A stretch of DNA of 64,000 nt. Origin: Pseudomonas putida W15Oct28. GTDB taxonomy: Bacteria; Pseudomonadota; Gammaproteobacteria; Pseudomonadales; Pseudomonadaceae. The DNA lies in the NCBI RefSeq assembly GCF_000708715.2, contig NZ_JENB01000020.1:58181-122180 (forward strand), written 5' to 3'. The position numbers were made by a program, and so were the translations under genes. Shown one piece after another: positions 10,352 to 17,988 of this stretch; position 1 is the first letter of the stretch, and every line of letters starts with the position of its first letter. The notes below the pieces were generated by a model. It searched no databases. It had not been told where the DNA came from and was given only the letters and a program-made list of their open reading frames with translations.

Positions 10352-11980
10352 ATGAGCCAACAAACCCTGACTGATGTGCGCATGCAGATCATGTGGAACC
10401 GCCTGATTTCTGTGGTTGAAGAACAAGCGCTCACGCTGATTCGCACGGCATTCAGCACCAGCGTGCGCGAGTCCGGCGACCTGTCCGCTGGAGTGTTCAA
10501 CCAGGCCGGTGAAATGATCGCTCAGGCCGTGACCGGTACCCCCGGGCACGTCAATGCGATGGCCGAGGCGGTAGGCCACTTCATTCGCGACATTGGCCGC
10601 GACAACCTTTTCGAAGGTGATGTGTACATCACCAACGACCCCTGGAAAGGTACCGGTCACCTGCATGACTTCACCGTGGTATCGCCCAGCTTCCGCGCGG
10701 GCAAGCTGGTCGGTTTCTTCGCCTGTACCGCCCATGTGGTGGATGTCGGCGGCCGCGGCTTCGGCCCGGATGCCAATGAGGTGTACGAAGAGGGCATCTT
10801 CATCCCGATCATGAAGTTTGCCGAGCGCGGCACCGTCAACCGCGACCTGGTGCACCTTATCCGCAACAACGTGCGCGAAAGCCGCCAGGTGGTCGGCGAT
10901 ATTTACTCGCTGGCCGCCTGCAATGAAATCGGCCATCGGCGCCTGATGGACATGATGGGTGAATTCGGTCTGGCCGACCTGGAGCATCTGTCGCAGTTCG
11001 TCTTCGATCGCAGCCACGCCGCCACCCTGGAACGAATCAGTGCCTTGCCCCGCGGCGTGTACCAGAACCTGATGCGCGTGGACGGCTACGATTCGCCGAT
11101 CGATATCGCCGTTGCGCTGACCGTCGCTACTGACCAGATCACCGTGGATTTCGCCGGTACCTCCGCGCCGAGCAAAAAAGGCATCAACTGTCCGCTGATC
11201 TACTCCACAGCCTATGCCTGCTACGGCATCAAGTGCGCGATTGCCCCGGACATCCCCAACAACCATGCCTCGCTCAAGCCGTTCAAGGTGGTAGCGCCGA
11301 CCGATTGCATCCTCAACGCACAGCGACCTGCACCGGTGTCAGTGCGCCATGTGCTCGGGCACCTGGTACCTGACGCAGTGCTTGGGGCCATCCATCAGCT
11401 GCTGCCTGGGCAGATACCTGCCGAAGGTGCGGGTGCCTTGTGGAACCTGCATGTGAGTGTGCGTCCGGTGCAGCCTGGCGAAGGTGCGGAAGGCGCCGAA
11501 GTGCTGCTGTTCAACAGCGGCGGCATGGGCGCCCGGCCCGGCCTGGACGGGCCCAGTGCCACGGCATTCCCCAGCGGCGTGCAATCCATGTCGATCGAGG
11601 CGACCGAGCAAGTGGGGCCGGTGGTGTTCTGGCGCAAGGAGCTGCGCGAAGGTTCTGGCGGCGCCGGCAAGTACCGTGGCGGGCTGGGGCAGGTGGTCGA
11701 GATTGCGCCCAAGGATGGCTACGAGATCTGGTTTAACGCCATGTTCGACCGTGTCGCCCACCCGGCGCGTGGCCGCGAAGGTGGTGAAGATGGCGCGCCG
11801 GGCGTAGTGCGGCTGGACGACGGCACTCGCCTGGCAACCAAGGGCCGCCAGTACGTACCGGGTGGCAAACGCCTGGTGCTGGAATTGCCGGGTGGTGGCG
11901 GTTATGGGCCGGTGGCCGAGCGTTCAGCCGAGGCGCGGGCGCAGGACCTTGCATTTGAATATACCCGCGAGGTGAACTGA
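10352..11980 (+). CDS. Hydantoinase/oxoprolinase family subunit B (HyuB-like)
   Basis: The 542-residue product is the partner of subunit A, with typical HyuB sequences (VTGTPGHVNAMAEAVGHF, VYITNDPWKGTGHLHDFTV, ELPGGGGYGP). I placed the start at MSQQTLTDVRMQ because GAGGAG lies seven bases upstream; the frame is open 22 codons further but inside subunit A. Subunits A and B together form an ATP-dependent hydrolase or carboxylase. The RidA gene begins one base after its stop codon. Substrate specificity is unknown. Confidence 0.92.
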   Translation: MSQQTLTDVRMQIMWNRLISVVEEQALTLIRTAFSTSVRESGDLSAGVFNQAGEMIAQAVTGTPGHVNAMAEAVGHFIRDIGRDNLFEGDVYITNDPWKGTGHLHDFTVVSPSFRAGKLVGFFACTAHVVDVGGRGFGPDANEVYEEGIFIPIMKFAERGTVNRDLVHLIRNNVRESRQVVGDIYSLAACNEIGHRRLMDMMGEFGLADLEHLSQFVFDRSHAATLERISALPRGVYQNLMRVDGYDSPIDIAVALTVATDQITVDFAGTSAPSKKGINCPLIYSTAYACYGIKCAIAPDIPNNHASLKPFKVVAPTDCILNAQRPAPVSVRHVLGHLVPDAVLGAIHQLLPGQIPAEGAGALWNLHVSVRPVQPGEGAEGAEVLLFNSGGMGARPGLDGPSATAFPSGVQSMSIEATEQVGPVVFWRKELREGSGGAGKYRGGLGQVVEIAPKDGYEIWFNAMFDRVAHPARGREGGEDGAPGVVRLDDGTRLATKGRQYVPGGKRLVLELPGGGGYGPVAERSAEARAQDLAFEYTREVN

Positions 11981-11981
11981 C

Positions 11982-12455
11982 ATGTTGGCGAGTTCTTCAT
12001 TTACTGCGCGGCTCGCGCAGCTTGATCTGCAATTACCGCTGTTGGTGCCAGGCAACAACCCCTTTGTCGCCGCGCGCCGCGTGGGCAACCTGCTGTTCGT
12101 CTCGGGGCAGGGCTCCAAGCGTGATGGCGAGGCGGTGTTCATCGGCAAGGTAGGTGTGCAGCTGAATGTCAGCCAGGCCCGCGAGGCCGCAAAGCTGTGC
12201 ACCTTGAATGTGCTGGCCCATGTGGCACACGCAGTGGGGGGTGATATCGACCGGGTGAAGGGCTGTGTGCAGCTGCGCGGCTACGTCAATGCGGTGGATG
12301 ACTTCACCGAATCTGGCGCGGTGATCGACGCCGCCTCCGAACTGCTGGTGCAGGTGTTCGGCGAATGTGGCCAGCATGCGCGTACCACGATTGGTGTGAG
12401 CTCCTTACCCAGGGGCTTCGCGGTGGAGGTAGACGCCATTTTCGAAATGGCCTGA
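11982..12455 (+). CDS. RidA/YjgF family protein
   Basis: This 157-residue member of the RidA superfamily has the conserved binding-pocket segment HARTTIGVSSLPRG with the arginine that contacts carboxylates, plus FVSGQG and NVLAHVAHAVGGDIDRV. RidA proteins deaminate reactive enamine or imine intermediates. In this operon it probably handles an unstable product of the hydantoinase reaction or acts on the ring-opened substrate. It is longer than the usual 125-130 residues, mostly through an N-terminal extension, as in the dedicated catabolic subfamilies. It starts one base after the subunit B stop, with GAGGTG upstream. Confidence 0.88.
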   Translation: MLASSSFTARLAQLDLQLPLLVPGNNPFVAARRVGNLLFVSGQGSKRDGEAVFIGKVGVQLNVSQAREAAKLCTLNVLAHVAHAVGGDIDRVKGCVQLRGYVNAVDDFTESGAVIDAASELLVQVFGECGQHARTTIGVSSLPRGFAVEVDAIFEMA

Positions 12456-12489
12456 CCCCCACATCCAAGCCCGTCTTCAGCCGTAACAA

Positions 12490-12511
12490 GGTGCGCAGGC
12501 CCCTGCGCACC
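12490..12511. other. Perfect 10-bp stem hairpin before the MFS gene
   Basis: GGTGCGCAGG and CCTGCGCACC face each other across a CC spacer, a 22-base perfect inverted repeat in the 90-bp gap between RidA and the carrier. No T-run follows, so it is a weak terminator at best. It could dampen read-through into the transporter, stop exonucleases from entering the enzyme mRNA, or serve as an operator. Confidence 0.6.
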
Positions 12512-12545
12512 TTCACACAGCAATAAAAACAAGAGCGTGTCGTTC

Positions 12546-13856
12546 ATGAAGATAAAAAGCTTACGTTGGTGGGTGGTGGGCTTGATGATCATTGGCTTGA
12601 TCATCAACTACCTGGCCCGCAATACCCTCTCGGTTGCCGCGCCGACCATGATGACCGAGATGAACATGACCACCGAGGAGTATTCCTGGGTGGTCGTCGC
12701 CTGGACTGTTGGCTATGCGCTGATGCAACCGGTGGCCGGTTACATCATCGACGCGATCGGCATCAAGCTGGGCTTCGCCCTGTTCGCCATTGCCTGGTCG
12801 GTTTCCTGTGCGCTGGCCGCGTTTGCAACCGGTTGGCAAAGCTTGGCTTTTTTTCGCGGGCTGCTGGGCATGACCGAGGCCGCCGGTTATCCCGCCGGCA
12901 TCAAGACCACTGCCGAGTGGTTCCCGGCCAAGGAGCGCTCGGTGGCGCTGGGCTGGTTCAACATCGGCTCCGCACTGGGCGCTTTGCTGGCGCCGCCGCT
13001 GGTGGTGTGGGCGATCCTGAGCAGCGGCTGGCAACTGGCGTTCATCCTCACCGGTGTGTTCGGTTTGATCTGGGGCGGCCTTTGGTATTGGCTCTATCAT
13101 CCGCCGGGCGAGCACCCGCAAATACATCCCGAGGAGCTCGAATACATCTACGCGGGTCAGGAAGCAAAGTTTCGTGACCAGCCCAAACAAAAGGCGCAAT
13201 GGCGCAAGGTGCTCAAGCGGCGCAACTTCTACGCGGTGGCGATCGCCCGCTTCATGGCCGACCCGGCCTGGCAGGTGTTCAATGCCTGGATCCCGCTGTA
13301 CCTGATGCACGAGCGCGGCATGGACATCAAGCAGATCGCACTTTTCGCCTGGCTGCCGTTCCTGGCGGCAGACTTGGGCAGCGTGGTCGGCGGCTACCTG
13401 TCACCGTTCTACCATCGCCACTTCAAGGTCTCGCTGTTCACCTCGCGCAAACTGGTGATGGTCACCGGTTGCCTGTGCATGATTGCACCCGGTTGTGTAG
13501 GGCTGGCGGGCAGCCCCTACACTGCGATCATGCTGCTGTGCGTGGGCGGCTTCGCCCACCAGATGTTGTCTTGCGCGCTGTACTCGATGACCTCGGACTC
13601 CTTCGACAAGAACGACGTGGCCACCGCAGCCGGGCTCATCGGCATGTGCGGGTTTCTCGGTGCGGCGGTGTACACGGCAATCATGGGCGTGCTGGTGACC
13701 AAGATCGGTTACGGGCCGTTGTTTGCCGCCTTGTCGGTGCTGGACCTTGGAGCTGCGGCAGTGATCATGTTCATGGCCAGGCCTGAGCAGTCCGTGAAGG
13801 AGGTACCAGTGGATCAGGGTATGGGTGGGCTCGCTCGGGAGCCGGGGGTTGGGTGA
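12546..13856 (+). CDS. MFS transporter, anion:cation symporter (hexuronate-carrier-like)
   Basis: The 436-residue protein has twelve predicted membrane segments of the ACS/ExuT branch of the major facilitator superfamily: MIIGLIINYLARNTLSVAAP, then FFRGLLGMTEAAGYPAGIK and the cytoplasmic motif TAEWFPAKERSVALGWFNIG. These carriers take up organic acids with protons. ATG 12546 has AAGAG ten bases upstream; the GTG three codons earlier has none. Its place after the hydantoinase genes makes it the probable importer of their substrate. The gene ends with a low-complexity tail and faces rimK. Confidence 0.9.
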   Translation: MKIKSLRWWVVGLMIIGLIINYLARNTLSVAAPTMMTEMNMTTEEYSWVVVAWTVGYALMQPVAGYIIDAIGIKLGFALFAIAWSVSCALAAFATGWQSLAFFRGLLGMTEAAGYPAGIKTTAEWFPAKERSVALGWFNIGSALGALLAPPLVVWAILSSGWQLAFILTGVFGLIWGGLWYWLYHPPGEHPQIHPEELEYIYAGQEAKFRDQPKQKAQWRKVLKRRNFYAVAIARFMADPAWQVFNAWIPLYLMHERGMDIKQIALFAWLPFLAADLGSVVGGYLSPFYHRHFKVSLFTSRKLVMVTGCLCMIAPGCVGLAGSPYTAIMLLCVGGFAHQMLSCALYSMTSDSFDKNDVATAAGLIGMCGFLGAAVYTAIMGVLVTKIGYGPLFAALSVLDLGAAAVIMFMARPEQSVKEVPVDQGMGGLAREPGVG

Positions 13857-13874
13857 GTCGCCCGGTAGACCGCA

Positions 13875-13897
13875 CCGCCAGGTTCGCAGCCTGGCGG
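13875..13897. terminator. Stem-loop between convergent MFS and rimK genes
   Basis: CCGCCAGG and CCTGGCGG enclose a seven-base loop just after the carrier gene. The T-run is short (CTTTA), so termination may be weak, but the position at the end of an operon facing rimK fits a transcript end. Confidence 0.5.
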
Positions 13898-13925
13898 CAG
13901 CTTTACGGGCCCCCGGCGTAGCCCA

Positions 13926-13958
13926 CTGTAGGAGTGGGCTTGCCCGCGAAGAGGCCGG
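13926..13958. repeat. Single REP element
   Basis: One copy of the P. putida REP core (TAGGAGTGGGCTTGCCCGCG then AAGAGGCCGG) lies between the convergent MFS and rimK genes. No inverted partner is present. Confidence 0.8.
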
Positions 13959-13970
13959 CACAGGCTTACA

Positions 13971-14876
13971 TCAGCCCTTACCTTTGGTCCGGGTCTGATT
14001 GGGCCCGCCGTTCTTCTCCAGGTGCTCGAAGATCATCCCGGCCACGTTCTTGCCGGTGGTCACTTCAATGCCCTCCAGCCCCGGCGACGAGTTCACCTCC
14101 ATCACCAACGGCCCATGGTTGGACCGCAGGATATCCACACCCGCCACGCTCAACCCCATCACCTTGGCCGCACGAATCGCGGTAATCCGCTCTTCCGGGG
14201 TAATCTTGATCAGGCTGGCGACGCCCCCGCGGTGCAGGTTGGAGCGGAACTCGCCCGGCTTGGCCTGGCGCTTCATCGAGGCAATCACCTTGTCTCCCAC
14301 CACGAAGCAGCGAATGTCGGCGCCGCCGGCCTCCTTGATGTACTCCTGAACCATGATGTTCTGCTTGAGGCCCATGAACGCCTCGATCACCGACTCGGCC
14401 GCCTGGGTGGTTTCGCACAGCACCACGCCAATGCCCTGGGTGCCTTCCAGCACCTTGATCACCAGCGGGGCGCCATTGACCATCTGGATCAGGTCGGGGA
14501 TGTCGTCGGGTGAGTGGGCGAAGCCGGTAATCGGCAGGCCGATACCGCGACGCGACAGCAGTTGCAGCGAGCGCAGCTTGTCGCGCGAGCGGGCAATGGC
14601 TACCGACTCGTTGAGCGGGTACACGCCCATCATTTCGAACTGGCGCAGCACGGCGCAGCCGTAAAAGGTGACCGAGGCCCCGATGCGCGGGATCACGGCA
14701 TCGAAGCCTTCCAGCGGTTTGCCGCGGTAGTGGATCTGCGGCTTGTGGCTGGCAATGTTCATATAGGCCCGCAGGGTATCGATCACCACCATTTCGTGGC
14801 CACGCTGGGTACCGGCTTCGACCAGGCGGCGGGTGGAATACAGACGCGGATTGCGCGACAGCACAGCGATCTTCAT
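13971..14876 (-). CDS. rimK: RimK, ATP-dependent glutamate ligase for ribosomal protein S6
   Basis: RimK adds glutamate residues to the C-terminus of ribosomal protein S6 and so affects translation output. The 301-residue ATP-grasp protein has GAPLVIKVLEGTQGIGVVLC, the QEYIKEAGGADIRCFVVGD block and the metal site VMEVNSSPGLEGIE. Its ATG overlaps the rimB stop by four bases (ATGA), so the genes are translationally coupled. The C-terminal tail ends Lys/Gly-rich (TRTKGKG). Confidence 0.95.
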   Translation of the reverse strand: MKIAVLSRNPRLYSTRRLVEAGTQRGHEMVVIDTLRAYMNIASHKPQIHYRGKPLEGFDAVIPRIGASVTFYGCAVLRQFEMMGVYPLNESVAIARSRDKLRSLQLLSRRGIGLPITGFAHSPDDIPDLIQMVNGAPLVIKVLEGTQGIGVVLCETTQAAESVIEAFMGLKQNIMVQEYIKEAGGADIRCFVVGDKVIASMKRQAKPGEFRSNLHRGGVASLIKITPEERITAIRAAKVMGLSVAGVDILRSNHGPLVMEVNSSPGLEGIEVTTGKNVAGMIFEHLEKNGGPNQTRTKGKG

Positions 14877-15355
14877 GCAGCACCTGTGACAGGGGAAAGG
14901 GTGGCCGGAAAGGCCGGTTTATCTTGTACGTACTTCAAGCCGGGGTTCACCACCAACTGGCCCTGGATCAAGGCCTTGGAACCGAGCAGCAGGCGGTAGC
15001 GCATGTTCTTGCGGCAGGCCAGGGTGAACTCCACCTCCCACACACCATCGCCCAGCGCCAGTGACGTGCGAATGACATAACGGGTCTGGGCGTGGCCGTT
15101 GGAACTCTTTATGGTTTTCATGGTGACCAGCGGCGCCTCGCAGCGCCGGTGACGCAACTGCACCACCGAGCCCAGGTGCGCGGTGAAACGGACCCACGGC
15201 TGGCCGTCGCGCTCGAACGGTTCCACCTCGGTAGCGTGCAGGCTTGAGGTGCTGGCGCCGGTGTCGATCTTGGCGCGCAGCCCGGCGACACCCAGGTCGG
15301 GCAGGGCTATCCACTCACGCAGGCCGATCACAGTCAAATGGTCAAATGTCTTCAC
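14873..15355 (-). CDS. rimB: RimB, retropepsin-like protease partner of RimK
   Basis: This 160-residue protein belongs to the ATP-dependent zinc protease / retropepsin-like family; the aspartyl-type segment LRAKIDTGASTSSLHA is diagnostic. In pseudomonads the rim operon pairs this protease with RimK, and it is thought to counteract or trim S6 glutamylation. I chose GTG 15355 (VKTFDHLTVIGLREW) because AGGGTG lies just upstream; the frame is open to 15508 without homologous sequence. I did not find a separate rimA gene here. It is divergent from hslR. Confidence 0.85.
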   Translation of the reverse strand: MKTFDHLTVIGLREWIALPDLGVAGLRAKIDTGASTSSLHATEVEPFERDGQPWVRFTAHLGSVVQLRHRRCEAPLVTMKTIKSSNGHAQTRYVIRTSLALGDGVWEVEFTLACRKNMRYRLLLGSKALIQGQLVVNPGLKYVQDKPAFPATLSPVTGAA

Positions 15356-15464
15356 TAAGCGCACCCTGCGAATGAGGTGGTGAACTGTAAGCACGCCGGG
15401 GATTTTTTGCATCCGCTCGTTACGGTAGTACAGTTCGATGAAACACAGTATTCGAGGTAACGGG

Positions 15465-15866
15465 ATGGCACAAAAAGCCGAAGACGACGACAAGGTTCGC
15501 CTGGACAAGTGGCTGTGGGCAGCGCGTTTCTATAAGACGCGGGCGCTGGCCAAAGCGGCGATCGAGAGCGGCAAGGTGCATTGCCGCGGCGAGCGTTGCA
15601 AGCCGGGCAAGGAGCCGCGAGTGGGTGACGAATTTTTGCTGCGCACCGGGTTCGACGAGCGCACCGTGGTGGTGAAGGCGTTGTCGGTAGTGCGGCGTGG
15701 GGCGCCGGAAGCGCAGACGCTGTACGAGGAAACTGAAGAAAGCGTGCGTCGCCGTGAACAGGCGGCCGAAATGCGCAAGGCCGGGGCCATGGGCGTGACC
15801 ACCGATGGCCGGCCAAACAAGAAGCAGCGCCGGCAGATTCACCAGCTGCATGGAAGCTTTGAATAG
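15465..15866 (+). CDS. hslR: Heat-shock S4-domain RNA-binding protein (Hsp15)
   Basis: The 133-residue product has the S4 RNA-binding motif at its N-terminus (VRLDKWLWAARFYKTRALAKAAIESGKV), as in Hsp15, which binds 50S subunits carrying nascent chains after heat shock, followed by a basic tail (GRPNKKQRRQIHQLH). GAGGTAA precedes the ATG at 15465. An in-frame ATG nine codons upstream lacks a ribosome binding site. It is read toward a REP pair and the convergent PAP2 gene, with hslO beyond. Confidence 0.93.
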   Translation: MAQKAEDDDKVRLDKWLWAARFYKTRALAKAAIESGKVHCRGERCKPGKEPRVGDEFLLRTGFDERTVVVKALSVVRRGAPEAQTLYEETEESVRRREQAAEMRKAGAMGVTTDGRPNKKQRRQIHQLHGSFE

Positions 15867-15868
15867 CC

Positions 15869-15987
15869 GGGGCCGCTCTGCGGCCCATCGCGACACAAGG
15901 CCGCTCCCACACGGAAGGCGCGCTCCATAGGTCTTGCGCAGTCCTGTGGGAGCGGCCTTGCGTCGCGATGGGCTGCGCAGCAGCCCC
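15869..15987. repeat. Inverted REP pair
   Basis: Two REP copies of the TGTCGCGA family face each other. Each has the outer GC palindrome, the CATCGCGACACAAGG core (or its complement) and CCGCTCCCACA. They lie between the convergent hslR and PAP2 genes, where a bidirectional stem-loop could end both transcripts. Confidence 0.9.
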
Positions 15988-15994
15988 CGAGGGC

Positions 15995-16789
15995 CTAGCG
16001 GACGACCGCCAACCGTCCGACCAACGGTAGCTTGGCCACAATCGTGAACAACGGCGCAGTCCACCGCATCAATGCCTCACTACCCTTGGCCGCCAGCGGC
16101 GTGTAGTAGCTCCAGCCCAACGCCAGCACCGCCATCAGCAACCCGCCAATGTAGTCATCCTGCCCCCAGTGCGCACCGGCTACCAGGCGCGGCAGCATGA
16201 ACAGCACCGCCAGCCCCCAGATCACCAGGAACTGCACCAGGCGGCGGCTGAATACGCTCATGAACAGCGCCCAGATCAGCAGCACCGAGGCGTGATCCCC
16301 CGGGAAACTCTTGCTGGATTTGTCCTTGAGCTCCCAGGCCGCCTCCAGGTTCGGGTAGTAGTCGCTGAGGTGCACCACGTCGTCGAACATCATCGACGGG
16401 CTCTTGTGCTGCCACCCTGCTGCATCCACCCACTTGGAAAACAGCGCGCGAATCACCACTAAGAGGAGTAGCGTGACCAGAAAGCCGAAAAAGGCCTGGC
16501 GAACCTGAGTGGCCTTGAACACCCAGTCACCACGGATAAGCACTGCCAGCAGGATCAGCCCGACGACGATGTCGAACGGGCGCAGGCTGCCGACGGTCCA
16601 GATGTAACGCCATGTGGTGTTGTCGGCCAGCGGCGCATTCAGGCTGTGGAACAGCCACTCGTCGAAAGTCAGGCACAAGATCTGGCCAATGGGCCATAAC
16701 CAGAAACACAGTAGAGCGATGGGAAGCAGCGTGCAGGCTGCCAAAGGCCCCAAGGACCACCTAGCTTGGAACAGTGGTCGATTGTCCAT
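15995..16789 (-). CDS. PAP2 family lipid phosphatase
   Basis: This 264-residue integral membrane protein carries the PAP2 phosphatase signature in order: KDKSSKSFPGDHASV (motif 2, PGDH) and RLVAGAHWGQDDYIGG (motif 3, with the R-X5-H-X3-D arrangement). About six membrane segments surround the active site, which faces the periplasm in this family. Likely substrates are lipid-linked phosphates such as undecaprenyl or phosphatidyl phosphates; sequence alone does not decide. It is divergent from hslO with a 120-bp gap. Confidence 0.88.
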   Translation of the reverse strand: MDNRPLFQARWSLGPLAACTLLPIALLCFWLWPIGQILCLTFDEWLFHSLNAPLADNTTWRYIWTVGSLRPFDIVVGLILLAVLIRGDWVFKATQVRQAFFGFLVTLLLLVVIRALFSKWVDAAGWQHKSPSMMFDDVVHLSDYYPNLEAAWELKDKSSKSFPGDHASVLLIWALFMSVFSRRLVQFLVIWGLAVLFMLPRLVAGAHWGQDDYIGGLLMAVLALGWSYYTPLAAKGSEALMRWTAPLFTIVAKLPLVGRLAVVR

Positions 16790-16909
16790 AAAATACCTCT
16801 ATTGCAAACAGGAATCGGAGCGCCTTGTGAGCGCTCTGTCACGGGTTTTCGAAGGTTTTTCGACTACCGTTGTAACCATTTTGTCATCATTTTTAGATAG
16901 CCAAAACCT

Positions 16910-17809
16910 ATGAGCGATTTGCCAGATACCGATTTCACTCAACGTTTCATCTTTGACGAGCGCGATGTGCGCGGCGAGTGGGTGTCTCTCGATGACAGCT
17001 TCGCCGCGGTACTGGCGCGTCATGAGTACCCACAGCCGGTGCAGGCACTGCTCGGCGAACTGATGGCTGCCACCGCCTTGCTGGTGGGTGCGTTGAAGTT
17101 CGATGGCCTGCTGATTTTGCAGGCGCGCTCGGAAGGGCCGATCCCGCTGCTGATGGTGGAATGCTCGGGCGATCGCGAGATCCGTGGCGTGGCACGCTAC
17201 GAGGCCGATCAGATCGCCGCTGACGCCACGCTGGCGCAGTTGATGCCCGACGGCCACCTGACCCTGACCATCGACCCGGTCAAGGGCCAGCGCTACCAGG
17301 GGACCGTGGACCTCGATGGCGCCAACCTGTCGGAGTGCTTCACCAGCTACTTCGTCCAGTCGCAACAGCTCAATACCCGCTTCTGGCTCAACGCCGAAAA
17401 CGGCAAGGCCCGTGGCCTGCTGCTGCAGCAGCTGCCGCGTGATCGCCAGCCTGACGACGAAGAGCGCGAAGACAGCTGGCAGCACGTGATCGCGCTGGCC
17501 AAGACCCTCAAGCCTGAAGAATGGGCCGAAGGTAACGAAACCCTGCTGCACCGCCTGTACCACGAAGATGCCGTGCGTCTGTTCGACATCCAGCCGTTGC
17601 GCTTCAATTGCAGCTGCTCGCGCGAACGCTCCGGCAATGCGCTGGTGAGCCTGGGCGAGCACGATGCCAAGGCACTGGTGGAGGAATGTGGCGGCAAGGT
17701 AGAAATCGATTGCCAGTTCTGCAACGAGCGCTATTTCTTCGATGCCAGCGATGTAGCGCAACTGTTTGCCGGTGGCGGTACAGACACGGCGTCAGAAACT
17801 CGCCACTGA
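16910..17809 (+). CDS. hslO: Redox-regulated chaperonin Hsp33
   Basis: Hsp33 is a cytosolic holdase switched on by disulfide formation. The 299-residue product has the zinc-binding cysteines Cys234-X-Cys236 (FNCSCSRERSG) and Cys268-X2-Cys271 (DCQFCNERYF), the four residues that sense oxidants. The N-terminus MSDLPDTDFTQRFIF is typical. pckA follows after 179 bp, preceded by a hairpin and T-run that should end the hslO transcript. It groups with hslR, another heat-shock gene 1 kb upstream. Confidence 0.95.
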   Translation: MSDLPDTDFTQRFIFDERDVRGEWVSLDDSFAAVLARHEYPQPVQALLGELMAATALLVGALKFDGLLILQARSEGPIPLLMVECSGDREIRGVARYEADQIAADATLAQLMPDGHLTLTIDPVKGQRYQGTVDLDGANLSECFTSYFVQSQQLNTRFWLNAENGKARGLLLQQLPRDRQPDDEEREDSWQHVIALAKTLKPEEWAEGNETLLHRLYHEDAVRLFDIQPLRFNCSCSRERSGNALVSLGEHDAKALVEECGGKVEIDCQFCNERYFFDASDVAQLFAGGGTDTASETRH

Positions 17810-17830
17810 AACGTTTAATTGCAGGGAAAT

Positions 17831-17884
17831 CTCCTGTCGAATTGCGCAAAAGCGCGGTTACGACAGGAGGGGCCTACTTTTTTT
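17831..17884 (+). terminator. hslO terminator candidate
   Basis: CTCCTGTCG (17831-17839) pairs with CGACAGGAG (17861-17869), with a smaller GCGC inner stem around AAAA, and a run of seven Ts follows at 17878-17884. A CATAAT hexamer at 17897-17902 could be the -10 of the pckA promoter, but I see no good -35. A second imperfect hairpin (TGTAGT..ACTACA) lies in the pckA leader. Confidence 0.6.
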
Positions 17885-17988
17885 GGGCGTTTCTGGCATA
17901 ATCCGGCCACTTTTTTCGCTGTAGTAGTTTTTTCAAGACAACTACAAAACGTTTGGAGCACTCGGCCTCGGGCCGGATGGGGTATCTC

